Shown piece by piece: positions 33,418 through 44,143 of a stretch of 64,000 nucleotides of DNA. The DNA is taken from positions 1,054,001 to 1,118,000 of the forward strand of contig JAQOTA010000070.1 in assembly GCA_029532415.1 (NCBI GenBank). The letters are read 5' to 3'. Source of the DNA: Marasmius tenuissimus. Taxonomy: Eukaryota; Basidiomycota; Agaricomycetes; Agaricales; Marasmiaceae. The position numbers and the translations under genes are program-made. The notes under the pieces are model-generated. The model did no database searches. It was not told the DNA's origin and saw only the letters and a program-made list of their open reading frames with translations. Positions within the stretch are counted from its first letter, which is position 1, and every line of letters begins with the position of its first letter.

Positions 33418-35426
33418 CTAATTATGTTCGCCCGAGCCCGAGCTTGTATCAATCTCCCGAATCCAACCATACAGGTCCGTCTCAACGTCGTTGGGCCTAA
33501 GCGGAAATGGCACCACCGTATCTAACGGAAACGACGTTTGCCCATAATGAACCGGAAATGCCGCCAGAATAACCAACTGATCTGATCTCGTGCGATACCA
33601 TGCCTCCCTCAAGGTATCGCAGAACTGCCCCTTCCGGCTGTCCTTGGCTTCTAACCTCGATGCAAAATCCTCCATCTCCATGATCTCCGCATCCTCGGTG
33701 GGTGGGAGATGCGACTGATCGAAGTTGATGTGCAGTACCGGATTGCGGGTTTTGACCTCCATTGTGGAGCGAAGCGACTCGATCTTGGCATTAAACCGCT
33801 CAGCCCGCAGACTGATGTATGCTTTCACGAGTGCATCGAAGACCCACAAGTCGTTGGGACCTACGGGTGGGTATCCGTCTGGAAAACGGACAAGATTTAG
33901 GAAACGGTACTCCAATGTAAGGGAAAGAGTAGCGAATGCGTACTTCGGATTGTCTGCGCAAACGTAGGGCACTCTATCTTGTGCCCTCGTTTCCAATCCG
34001 CTCTTCGACACTCGAGGGAGCAGTATATGCTCAACGTGCACCCGAGACAACGCATGTATCGCGTATTGAGGTGCTCTTCGGTGGGCCCTTCATTTGAAAT
34101 TGGGCACTAAACCCAACGGATAAGCTTACAAGCCAACCCGAGGAGAACTAGAATACTCACCTCGAGGTAGTTGCAAAGCCCTCTGAGCTTCAGCGTGTAT
34201 CGAATCTTGAACAACTCCTCCGCCTTTCGAAACAAATTGACCCAAGCGTCCACAATCGCCGGGTCTAATCCTTTCTGAGCCGACAGCTCCGCAAGCACAT
34301 CCGGGAAATACACGATCCCCCGCATGAGCGAACGCATAACGATGGGATGAACGAGGAAGAGAGAGATTCTGTTCAAAACTCTAACCCCAGCACTCCGAAG
34401 CCTCGGTGAAGTCGACATTCCATGCCTCTTATCCAGCTCTGCGTAGCACTCCTTCCCAAAGTACAGAGTTCTAATCAGCCCCGAGTCGAGAACATGTTGT
34501 ACTCGTACGGAACTGAGAAGTAGCTCATCGAGACCGCTCAGGATACCTGTAACGATGCCATACACACCAAACGACTCCTCGTGATCGACTGGCTGGGTTC
34601 GAAGTGAGTTTCGTTTACACAAGAGAATTTTTAGGATCCGTGCCATCAGCCCCAGCGTGGCGTTGTAATTCTCTCCAAGATAGATCGGGTTGGGCTTTTG
34701 GAAACAGCGGCTTCCTGTCGTGAGAACCAGGAGGAAGGTTTTGAAGCGATCTAGCCTGGACGCGTCCATTTTACGTAGACGTTGAGTTCTAGCACCCAAG
34801 TGTCCAAGTAAGGCTCTTCCGAGACTAGCATCGATCTCGTAAGGAAGAGGTAGAGTCGGATCCCATGTGAGTCGTTTAGAAACTGGAAGATCGCGGTCGC
34901 ACAATGCAAAATTGAGCAAGAATCCTGACCATGAATCTGTGAAAACGTGATCTTTCTCGAGTAAGATAAGCCAGATTTGAGCGATCATAGGTTGTAAACG
35001 TGGAAAAACGTGTTTTAAGGACCTCACGTCATCCTGTGGGAACGCGAGCGCACCGGGGATAGCGAGTAAAGCCTGTTCGAGTATATCCATCTCTGAAGGC
35101 GTGGGAGAGTCGCGTCCACGGATCAAGATTATAGATCGAAGAAAGAGGGCAATCCATGGGTACACCGCCGATTGCCAGTGTTTCTGAACTTGAAGAAATG
35201 CGGATTTTGCATCATTTTTAGTGTGTGCGCAGAGCGCAAAAATGATCTGAGATGCTGTTTCAACTCGATGATCTGGACGATCTACCTCGAAAGATAACGG
35301 AGGTACACCGAGCTTTCGAAGTTGATCAACAGCACGAATGGCGCTTGGAAACCGTGAATACGCCTGAGCAATATATCTAGAGTAGTCTGGTGTTGATCCA
35401 GAACTTGGATTTGCCGGCAAGGGCAT
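33418..35426 (-). CDS. MYND zinc-finger family protein, copy 2, intact
   Basis: Three exons: 35426-34161, 34106-33944 and 33878-33418, with introns of 54 and 65 nt and consistent phases, giving 629 residues. Residues 1-415 are an all-helical, HEAT-like region with no known domain (IRAVDQLRKLGVPPLSFEVD near the N-terminus). Residues 418-468 form the MYND finger: C418-x4-C423, C442-x2-C445, C451-x3-C455, then H464 and C468 with H-x3-C spacing. These are the zinc ligands of the family. The C-terminal 160 residues are conserved with copy 1. MYND fingers mediate protein-protein contacts, often with proline-rich partners; no SET domain is present, so a methyltransferase role is not supported. The helical-MYND-tail layout is common in agaricomycetes and uncharacterised. 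Confidence 0.75.
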
Positions 35427-37317
35427 TTTATGACTCTGGAAGGCGAATCATTTGTCGTTAAGCACTCACGCCACTGAAAATGAAAAATTGGGATGGGACT
35501 TACCGTCTCGAAGGTGTAGTGTCAGGCTCGTAAACCTGAATAATCGTCGTGGAAGGGAGTCTATGAACAATGATCGCTCTTTCGAGTCGATACAAGTCAC
35601 AGAAAAGAGCGATGGTGGTGGTCTGAAAGAAACCTTGGTCCTTAGATCAGGCACCGAAGCCTGGCGGAACTCAAAATATCAACTGGCGTGACTATTTTCC
35701 CGGCACGTGATGTGCAAGGCAAGGTCTTCGCGTTTTGCCCCGACTCAGACTTTTCTCCAGAAAGATTAGATTATCGATGTGTGGTTGATTCCATACTTAC
35801 ACAGATGGCTCGTCTACCAGTCCACAGGTGAGTGCTTTACACTAGTCTCAGATCCCCAGGAGGTGTTCGTAGAGTTGCTTGCGAAGGAGTAAGCAGTCGA
35901 GTAGATAGACCTGTAACCGGTCCTTCAATGACGATGGCAAGCATATCGAGTAGACTCGGATTACAGAGATGTACAGGGACCTATGCAACGGGAAATCTCT
36001 TCCGAGCTCATGGGCGGAACTATATTCTTCTTTGCCGATACAGCATGGTACAAAACTGAATGCCTACATAGGACTTTCAACGACACGAGCTGCTTTTTCA
36101 ACAGTAGCCATTCTCAGCTAAGGATACAATCCGGTATGGGTCGTTCTATGAAGAGCTGGTAGAGTAGCAACGTGATCAAACTCAGGCAGTCAGATCAAAG
36201 GAAGAGTACGCGCCTATGAGGCTAGCGCATATCATTTTGACCCAGCTCTCGAGTAAGAACCTGAAAGGTGGTCGATTTGTGGACACCGTACTGATATCAT
36301 GCGTAGGCGAGCCCCGACTGGTTATCCACTGCCATATTACGCGTTCACCAACTACCGTCGGGGTCCGGCTCTCCTCCTTGGAACTTGTGAATTGCCATAA
36401 ACAATGTCTTTGGATAAGTGCTAAATACGTGAAGTAGGTTGAAATCTTGTTTGTTTCTTCCCTATATGGGGACGAAAAATAGCAGGACGAGGGCATGAAA
36501 GAGTTACAGTTCCGAAAGTTGGCCCAACGGTCCAGAGCCCGGGAGCTTGTAAGACTGACCGGCCCGTAGCCCACGGTCCGGACAGATGCCGACGTCATCA
36601 GATATGATTACGCGAGTCCGTTTCCAACTTGCCTCTTGTCTCCATGTCGTCTGAGATCTCCATGTAGAAACTTCGACCGCACCGAGTGCCTCGTATGAAG
36701 AATTCAATCATACGAGTCACGTAGCTGGAAACCATGGGCTCAGGAACGTAAGTTCTTCAGTCGGTGATTCTTCTTTCAGTTTCAAGCTCCCAGAACTCTC
36801 GAAGTTTATTCGGACTTGTCGCGGTATATGTGAAGTGAGGATGTATTGGCTTGCTCTTGAGTTGAAGTTCTTTTTACAGGCGTAGTGAGTCGACTAGTTT
36901 ACTTTCCGTCTAACGAGCGCTCGTGCCAAGAGGGATATTTGAGGGCTGGTAAAAGTGAGCCAGCGAGGGTGGCCCCGGTATGTCCATGATGTCTTACCTT
37001 TTTGAACCTTTCTCATCTCTATTAGACGTGCAGTCGTGTTCCTCTCGCGGCCCGTTTGCCTTCGTCAGGCGATGATACTCTTAGATGAACTCTGACCTCC
37101 ATCTAAGTGGATGCTATCAACATCGGAAAGAATTCAATTCAACTAATTCCCCGGAGAATATCACTTGATCAAACTGATGAACCTACCGAACATATGCGTC
37201 GCATTTTGCCAAGCTTTTTTGCACAGCTATGGGCTCTCCAGAATTGTCTCTATTCCATGTTCGAGTTTCGCGTTCGAGGATCTTTCCAACGATCCACTCG
37301 AGGTTTATCCGCCAAGA
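35427..37317. other. Intergenic stretch between the MYND and pectate lyase genes
   Basis: Only overlapping short frames on both strands. A minus-strand frame at 36182-36598 has no domain or signal peptide I can identify. The last few hundred bases form the promoter of the pectate lyase gene. Confidence 0.35.
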
Positions 37318-37324
37318 TATAAAA
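37318..37324 (+). promoter_or_regulatory. TATA box of the pectate lyase gene
   Basis: TATAAAA 76 bp upstream of the ATG at 37400, in a spacing also seen for the glycopeptide gene (74 bp) and the small secreted protein gene. Confidence 0.5.
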
Positions 37325-37399
37325 CCTCTACCTTTTGGCCCAGTGATCCACAAGCCCTTGACAAGCTTTCGTCGCTCCAGAGTCCTACTCCAGCTCGAG

Positions 37400-38496
37400 A
37401 TGTTCTTTAAACTCGCTATCCTCGTCTCCTTGGCAGCAGCCATGGTTCAGGCTGCCCCGTCTCCGACCACTACCACCGATGACGTCGAGCGATTCGTTCG
37501 CCGGGATGCGGATGCTCCTCTCTTCATCGAGCCCCGTGCTGCGAGCTGCTCCTTCCCGTCTCCACCGAAAACATCGACGCTGAGCAAGCCGATGACGGTC
37601 ACCGGTACCTTCGATGGCGGTAACGTCCGCTTCGACCGTGGCTCGGGTGCATGCACGTACGTTTCAGAATCTTCTGTTTCTTCCTCAATTCACGTATCTA
37701 ACGTCTCGTTCCAAAGGTCCGGTGAGGGTGGACAGGCCGATGCCGTATTCATCCTTCAGAGTGGAGCCACCCTTCAGTAAGTCGTCGAATCCTCCCTTGA
37801 GTTTCATGCTTCAATCAATTTTTTCTTCACTTAGGAACGTCGTTATCGGCGCCAATCAAAAGGAAGGTGTCCATTGTAACGGCCCCTGCAACCTCTACAA
37901 CGTCTGGTGGGAAGACGTCTGCGAAGACGCCGCCACGATCCTTCAAACCAGCGGTCAATCCAATATCATCGGTGGTGGAGCCAAGAAAGCTTCCGACAAG
38001 GTCGTCCAACACAACGGTTCGGGTACCGTCAAGATCGACTCGTTCTGTGTACAGGAGTTCGGCAAGCTCTACCGCTCGTGTGGTAACTGCAAGACGTAAG
38101 TTTTTTCCCCCTTGGAGGCGGAGATTCTTGATGTTTACTTTTGACTCACCTCCATGGGTACCAGCCAATACAAGCGGAGCGCGCTAATCTCCCAAATTGA
38201 CGCTAAGACCGGATCCGTTCTCGCTGGAGTCAACTCCAACTACGGAGACGTTGCCCAGTTTGACAAAGCTTCGATCAAGACCTCCGGTGTCAACTCGATC
38301 TGTGACACTTACCAGGTCAGTCTGGCTTCACGCTATTGCGGCAAAAAGGTGTTTTGACCCGACCATCACAGGGTAACAACAGCGGTGCAGAGCCCACGAA
38401 GCTCACTTCCAATCAGTCCAACTCTTAGTACGTCGTCAGATGGCCATTTCATGAGGGTGAACTTGACTAACCAATGCTATTAGCTGCAAGTTCTGA
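37400..38496 (+). CDS. Secreted pectate lyase, polysaccharide lyase family 3, six exons
   Basis: Exons 37400-37656, 37717-37776, 37835-38095, 38165-38315, 38372-38427 and 38484-38496 join to 265 residues with every phase consistent. Signal peptide [19 protein letters not shown], then a propeptide with a RR site at about 35-36. The catalytic beta-helix carries family 3 hallmarks: [53 protein letters not shown] and [11 protein letters not shown]. These enzymes cleave polygalacturonate by beta-elimination with calcium and are secreted to attack plant cell walls. Conserved acidic and lysine residues ([16 protein letters not shown]) are present. The C-terminal C-K-F is supplied by a 13-nt last exon. 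No disruption is seen. Confidence 0.9.
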
Positions 38497-39540
38497 TTCA
38501 GGAGCATTAGTCGCACGAGTAGTAGTAACTTCTCCCGCTGTACTTCATGTTTCATTATATATAGGAGGCAAATCAGGGTGAAGACCACGTTATACATCCG
38601 AGATTCACGAGCTTCAGAAAACAGACTTCACTGATCCGAGATTTACCACTGATCCTAGTCTCAAATTCAATGCCAGCGCATGGCCGAATGCTACTCGGTG
38701 CCCTATTTTCTGGGTTGTACTTTTCAATTTGCCAGCGCATGATTCACTTAAGGTTTGGCTAATGGTATGTGATATGCACGGTTACTAGCAACGGCGGTGT
38801 GTCTGCTCTATCCAGCGTCAGATCACGGAAGCCAATCTACCCACTTTCAATCCGGGTTTATCAATCCACCCGGTCGATTCCTAATGGGCAAAGCGATCAA
38901 TAAAAACACAAGTCAGGTTGGAAGTACTGAACGTAGCAACGAATGAAAAGCGCCTCCAACCGTCAATGTATGCGAGGAATTTGTACTTGAACAACTTTGT
39001 CAGTGGGTCGAATGGGATATGCTGACACCAGCAAGTCAAAAATTGTCAGCGTGGGCGCGTGTGGTTAAACGATTCACTCACGTTATAGTTGAAAGTTTTT
39101 GCTGTATGAGACATTCTCCGGAAGATCCATGTTCTTTGCATTGTGGGTAGAGCAGACTATCTGAGAGGCTGGCGTGCCGACGAGAAGGACATGATGGTGT
39201 TTGGAAGAAAAACCAGGGGAATAAGGATGGTCGTAAACCCTCAAGTGGGCTCATTTTTTATAGCACTAAGAGATGACCAGACCATAGGAGCCCAAAGCCC
39301 CAGAGCTGGCGAGATGCTAGGTGAGACGGTGAAAGACCGGTGCGGCAAGCCTGGCCTTCGGCTGGAGGTATTTGATTTATTATTCAAGGGTCAAAATCAT
39401 ATGGAAGGCCGGACGGTCGCGCTTTTCACGTATTAATCCGCCATCATCTCCATCAATTCTACTGTGGTTGAACCCTGGTACCCCATAGTATCAATATCCG
39501 AGATATCTATTTTGCGTGATGCTAGTTGTAGATCTATTAG
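38497..39540. other. 3' flank of the pectate lyase and unassigned DNA
   Basis: No gene is defended here. A minus-strand fragment near 39025-38930 reads FDPLTKLFKYKFLAYIDGWR and a plus-strand frame covers 39143-39436; neither can be extended into a gene. Confidence 0.35.
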
Positions 39541-41000
39541 TCCATTGTACTAGGTATGTACAGTGACACAGTCAGCATATTCATACAGAGGTATGATTTG
39601 GCCGGTAAATATTGATTACTTGCAGCTTCCAAAGGGTCTTTGTTCAGCTCAACTTCCGGGCCTGGATAATGAAATACCCAGGGGTAATTTTTACCCTGTG
39701 TGAGGGTAATGTGTAAGTTACCCTTTACTGTTTTTTATTCTCCATGTCACATTGATTGTGTGTATACTGCTGGATCCTTGCCATAATTGATGCAAGGGTA
39801 GTAGGTACCCGAACTGAACCCCCCTTTTTAGCAACACATTGATGAGCTGATTCTTGATCTCTAATCAATGTTGCTTGAAGTGAGTTGATTCTGGGTGCTT
39901 TGATGAGTGGGTTGCAGCACAGGGGGGGGTCCAAGCCCAGTTATAAGTGAGATTCAACTCTCTGCTGTATAAATAATATCAATACCTCACTGTTACAATT
40001 TGCCCCTACTTCCACCAACAAGTGCCCATACAGACACCCTTTCCTGCCCAACTTACCTTTCCCTTACCACCTTTCCCACTCATTCAAATATCTCTATAGA
40101 CAACTCCGCGGAGTAAGTGGAGCTATGCATCCGGACCACAGCTCCAGACCATGCCCAGCAAGCATCTCCACATGCCACCCTGAGTCATGATATATGAACA
40201 GCCACAATGGCTCACATGATATTTGCAGCCACTCCCACAATGACTCAGTTCAACTATAAATGACTCACACCTGTGACTCAGCACAACTCAGAGCGACTCC
40301 AGACCTAGACAGATTTCAGTATATAAGCTTGATGTACATACAACCTTTCCCTAGCTCAACAACTTGGTAGATACACTAGTAAAAGCCCACCATTGACCTT
40401 TGACCTTTGACACTTGCCCTTTGACCCTCGACACTTGACCTTTGACCTTTGACACTTGACCTTCAACTCTTGACCTTTGAACCTCGCCCTTGCTTAAAGA
40501 GTGACTTGAGAGGCCATTAACCGTGCCCTGTTGTATCACTCACAGTCAGGCCATGATACGGGCCACCACATTTGTGGTCAGGCTGCAGGCATTGGAGCTC
40601 TGTTGGGACAATTGATTGGAGATAGCCGTTCAGGTTTCAGCTCTTTGGTGTGCACTGGTCTAATCCTGATTGTACAGAACAAATAAAATCACCACTGCAT
40701 AATGTGTACAAGGGTGTGGCCCCTTCAGACCACTCTGTGGCATGGTAACTAGGAGGGAAACCATTAGTTTCAGGTATATGTTGAGGTCTGAGGATCAGAA
40801 TCTACTCAAACCACAGCATTTGGAATCTTGGAAAATAATGTCATTTGGATTATGGGTATACCTGTTCTACTACTTTACACCAAGATCATATCCTCAACTC
40901 AAAGCACCACAGTGTAAAGCACCACTTGCGGTGTATAATAAAATCTAACTTGTAGGTCAAATCCTCCCAACACTCAAGAGTGTAGCTGAAGGGTGCGGGA
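39541..41000. repeat. Repeat-derived noncoding stretch with small palindromes
   Basis: AT-rich DNA with short palindromes (GGGGTAATTTTTACCC near 39672; AGGGTAATGTGTAAGTTACC near 39705) and repeated TGACTCA-like words at 40180-40290. No coding frame is credible. It looks like transposon or LTR debris, but I could not define ends. Confidence 0.4.
40392..40492. repeat. Heptamer minisatellite, (TTGACCT)n and variants
   Basis: About fourteen consecutive 7-bp units of the type TTGACCT, alternating with TTGACAC, TTGCCCT and TCGACAC variants. In one minus-strand frame it reads as a repeated VKGQVSK unit, but there is no sign of a real gene. Confidence 0.8.
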
Positions 41001-43520
41001 ATCGGGGATCAGTGTTGATCATAGGTTCCGCTCTTAGCCAGACTGCAATAGTAGGCTGAAGGAAATCTGACTCAAGAAACTATCCAACTAAGGTAGCTTT
41101 GCCTCTGAAACCAGTTTGGAGGTCAAAAGTGGGGTTCGGAAGAGAGGTTTATAGGTTGTTTCGTGGAGTGTAGAGTTTGTTTGGTGCTTTGGAAGTGCGT
41201 TCTTAGGCTTCAACTAGCTTCAGAACCACTCGAACAGCGAGGGGCAACAAGACAATCAAATCAAACAATGGCAATAAGACTCCAATCAAGTCTGTCAATA
41301 ACCGAAGACCAACTGTCAACGGCGAACAATATCCTCAGCCCAATTAGCTTCAGAAGTTCAACAATAGCTCAGCCAGTCAAGTCGGCGTCGCAGACAAACA
41401 ATGCAAAGTCAAGGTTAAGCAAGTGTTCAATGGATTTTCTAGTTTTGGGCAAACAAAGTTCTATTCCGTTCTAATGTCTCTCCAGAAGCGCTCCCAAGTC
41501 AACTAACTATCCAACAAGTGGAATAGCTTCGTATCCTCTGAATACTAATCGTACGGATTGCTTGGGGATTCTTGATGAAAACCCCACTGCTTATATACCC
41601 TAGGATGCTCTAATTCTACCGAATTGTACAAATATCAAATAAACCATGCCTTGGAAGCATAAACTACCTACTTTGGAATATACTTGGAGAGTTTTGTGTT
41701 TAATCTACGCTTTTGAACCCCAAAGTCAAAACCAATAATTTGCTTCGGAAGTATCATCAGCCTCGAACATTCTCTAACATTCTTTTCTTCCAGGTCTCTC
41801 CTATCAATGGTTCTGTTCTGCCTATCTGCCTCTGCAGCATTGATTCTCCGGTTCTAGACTCTTCAATCGTATAGGTCATCCTGTTCTGTCTGCCTCCAAA
41901 GCATATACTCCCTTCGTCTGAAGCAAAGTACTTGCCTCCGAAGTGCTACTAGATGCCTATATTCATTGAGTTATCCAGCCGCTCATAGCCAGGTTGATGT
42001 CCTTTCTGTAGCTTGGATAGTTCTGACGTCCTACTATCCATATGGTTTGATTCTTTGGTACGCCATTCCTTTCTTTCTTAGTCCCTTGCCTTCTAGTGCA
42101 GTTGAGCGCTGTGTTTTGCTACCAGCACTAACTATGCCCTTAGTACAGTCAATGTCCCAATGTCCAAGTACGAGGGAGGTATGTCAAAGGTGCAAGACCT
42201 CCGATCACTGCTCGATCATTGTTTAGCGCCCAGTGCCTGGTTCGGATCCACGCCTCCGAAGCGCTAATTTCCTAGTTTCCGAAGTAAAATTTCCACTTCA
42301 GCGGCAAGTCCAGAGGTCAGTAAAAGCAAGTGCTAGGTTGTGCCAATTCCTTGCTTACTTTTCCCTGAGCACACTATGGCACGCTTGCATAACATTGAAG
42401 ACCACTTCCGCAACTTACTCTATAGTGAGTCTTTCTACTTTCTAGATTCCGAGGCGGCCTTCTGACTTCCTCTCCAGAGTTGTATAAGCTCTGGTGGTAT
42501 CCAGAAGATTACTCTGATAAAATCAAGGAGCGCCGCATCATCCTACCCATTCCACTCGACGCAGAACGAGAAGCTATCCTCGGAATCATCTTCCAGCAGT
42601 TCTTCCTCAGTCGCCACAGATCCGTCTACTGGGGCTACGTGATTCGTTACGACACGATCCAGGACAAAATCTACCTCTGCAAGGACACCTTTGACCACTT
42701 CATTCCTCACGATGCCAGTTCTGTCATTGACATGGTCGCTGAGTCCATTGCTCAAGTTGGTTTCCTCGACTTCAAAACCGGTCGTACTCCTGGAGCTGTT
42801 AACGCTTGGATTGACGCCGTCGTCAGTTGTGCTGAGTGCCCAGCGCCTCTGAAGCTTGACTATACCAAGCTCTTGTTCTTCAAGTACTCCCCTGTCATGG
42901 GTCGTTGGCTCTCTCGATCCTTTTCTTTCTATAATCCTATCTTATGCGATCCATTCTATACTAATTATCTAGATCATGAAACCTTCATTGATTCTTATTA
43001 TCCTGAAGACTCTGACGTAGATAATTACTTCGGTTGGGATGAGGTAGCTCTAGCCAATATGGATGACTAGCATAACATGTAGTATACCTAGTATACTTGA
43101 ATCGATCCTGCCTCCAAAGCGAGGCCTCGACCTTATACCAAGCTTCTGAGGCTCGACTTAGTCTCACTTTCCGACCATCCATGCTTCCGCGGTGTCTTCC
43201 TCTGTCCATCTCTACTAGTACGGGTCTTCGTCAAGTCTGATTCTGTTATTCTAATCCTTAGTACGGTGCCTCCAAGCCACTGGAGATATTCCCTTGTTAT
43301 GACTACAGGTCCTAGTCGTGCCTCCGAAGTGATACTTTCTTCAGTTATACAACTCCTACAGTTTCCAGAGATAAGGAGAGACGCCTCCAAGGTGCTATTC
43401 TCTCCTTATGCTAGGATCTGAGCCTTTTACTAGCCGCTCGGGACTCACTCTAGTACTCGTATTACCTAGTCATTTCTTATCTGTTCTATGCTAAAATCGC
43501 ACAAAAACAAGGCTCTGAAG
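41000..43520. repeat. Stretch with a dispersed CCTCCGAAG-type motif, probably transposon-derived
   Basis: Variants of GCCTCCGAAGTG recur irregularly throughout: for example near 41930 (TTGCCTCCGAAGTGCTA), 42252 (CGCCTCCGAAGCGCTAA), 43110 (TGCCTCCAAAGCGAGG), 43318 (TGCCTCCGAAGTGATA) and 43382 (CGCCTCCAAGGTGCTA), with weaker copies near 41102, 41468, 41890 and 42848. They are not in tandem and are on one strand. Apart from the frame at about 42427-43070, nothing looks coding. Origin as the internal part of an LTR retrotransposon is plausible but unproven. Confidence 0.5.
42427..43070 (+). CDS. Orphan open frame of about 200 codons inside the motif-rich repeat
   Basis: An open frame without an upstream ATG ends at TAG 43070. 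The longest methionine-independent part starts LYKLWWYPEDYSDKIKERR and continues through IFQQFFLSRHRSVYWGYVIR, FDHFIPHDASSVIDMVAESI and an acidic end (DSDVDNYFGWDEVALANMDD). Its composition is clearly protein-like, rich in aromatics and acidic residues, with no transmembrane segment. It could be a gag-like or capsid-like exon of an LTR element, since it lies inside the CCTCCGAAG-rich stretch, or a captured host exon. I do not recognise the fold. Confidence 0.45.
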
Positions 43521-44143
43521 CTGCTTTTTAATAGCAGGCGCTACAACAGCAACCACGCTAGTTCTTTTAAAACTTGTGGCCACTAGACCGCACAATAAAC
43601 TAACTCTAATATCACTGGAATAAGATGTCAAATCGGGGTCAGAATCAAAGGTGACAGCTCACGGCTTCGACTTGAATACAGGTCGGAAGTATGGGTCATA
43701 TGTGGATATTTGCGGTTTCTGGGGTCCTAGAACCTTCGGCTTCCATATCAGTAAGGAGCACCGAGGCTATCAGTAGCCATCACTGATGGGAAAGCGCGAG
43801 TCTGGCCTTCCATAAGATCATGGCATCCGTCCCAATAGGAAACTAGGCGCCCAAGAAGCCGCGATTCAAAACATAATCACTCCTTGGCGGCGATTTGTCG
43901 GGCTGACGTCTGGGAAAGAAACCAGTCGAATGGATTTCAACGTCGACAAACTGAACAGTGACTCCTGATATACATAACTGCACGGGGCTCTCAAGCTTAA
44001 GTCAAGTTGCTGTTCTCTGGGTCAACTTGGTGGATCGTCAAAGGGAAATTCACGCTATTCAAGAAGATATGAGTATTGGATCAGGACATACATTTCAAAG
44101 GATGTATTATATAGATGGAATAATCTCCTAAGACGTAGAATAA
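43521..44143. other. Intergenic stretch, 3' flank of Y1
   Basis: No gene or repeat is recognised. Confidence 0.4.

Noticed and set aside
38930..39030. Minus-strand fragment FDPLTKLFKYKFLAYIDGWR resembling part of a CAP10-type glycosyltransferase
   Set aside because: The similarity is one short segment, lacks the usual G-N/S-R residues after the D-G pair, and no further conserved blocks could be found on either side.
39143..39436. 98-codon plus-strand frame after the pectate lyase gene
   Set aside because: No upstream promoter signal, no domain, and composition typical of random frames; likely chance.
40180..40290. Possible CRISPR-like or regularly spaced TGACTCA repeats
   Set aside because: Spacing is irregular, units are too short, and the genome is eukaryotic.
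40351..40539. Repeat protein frame with VKGQVSK units
   Set aside because: It is a direct translation of the heptamer minisatellite with no support as a gene.
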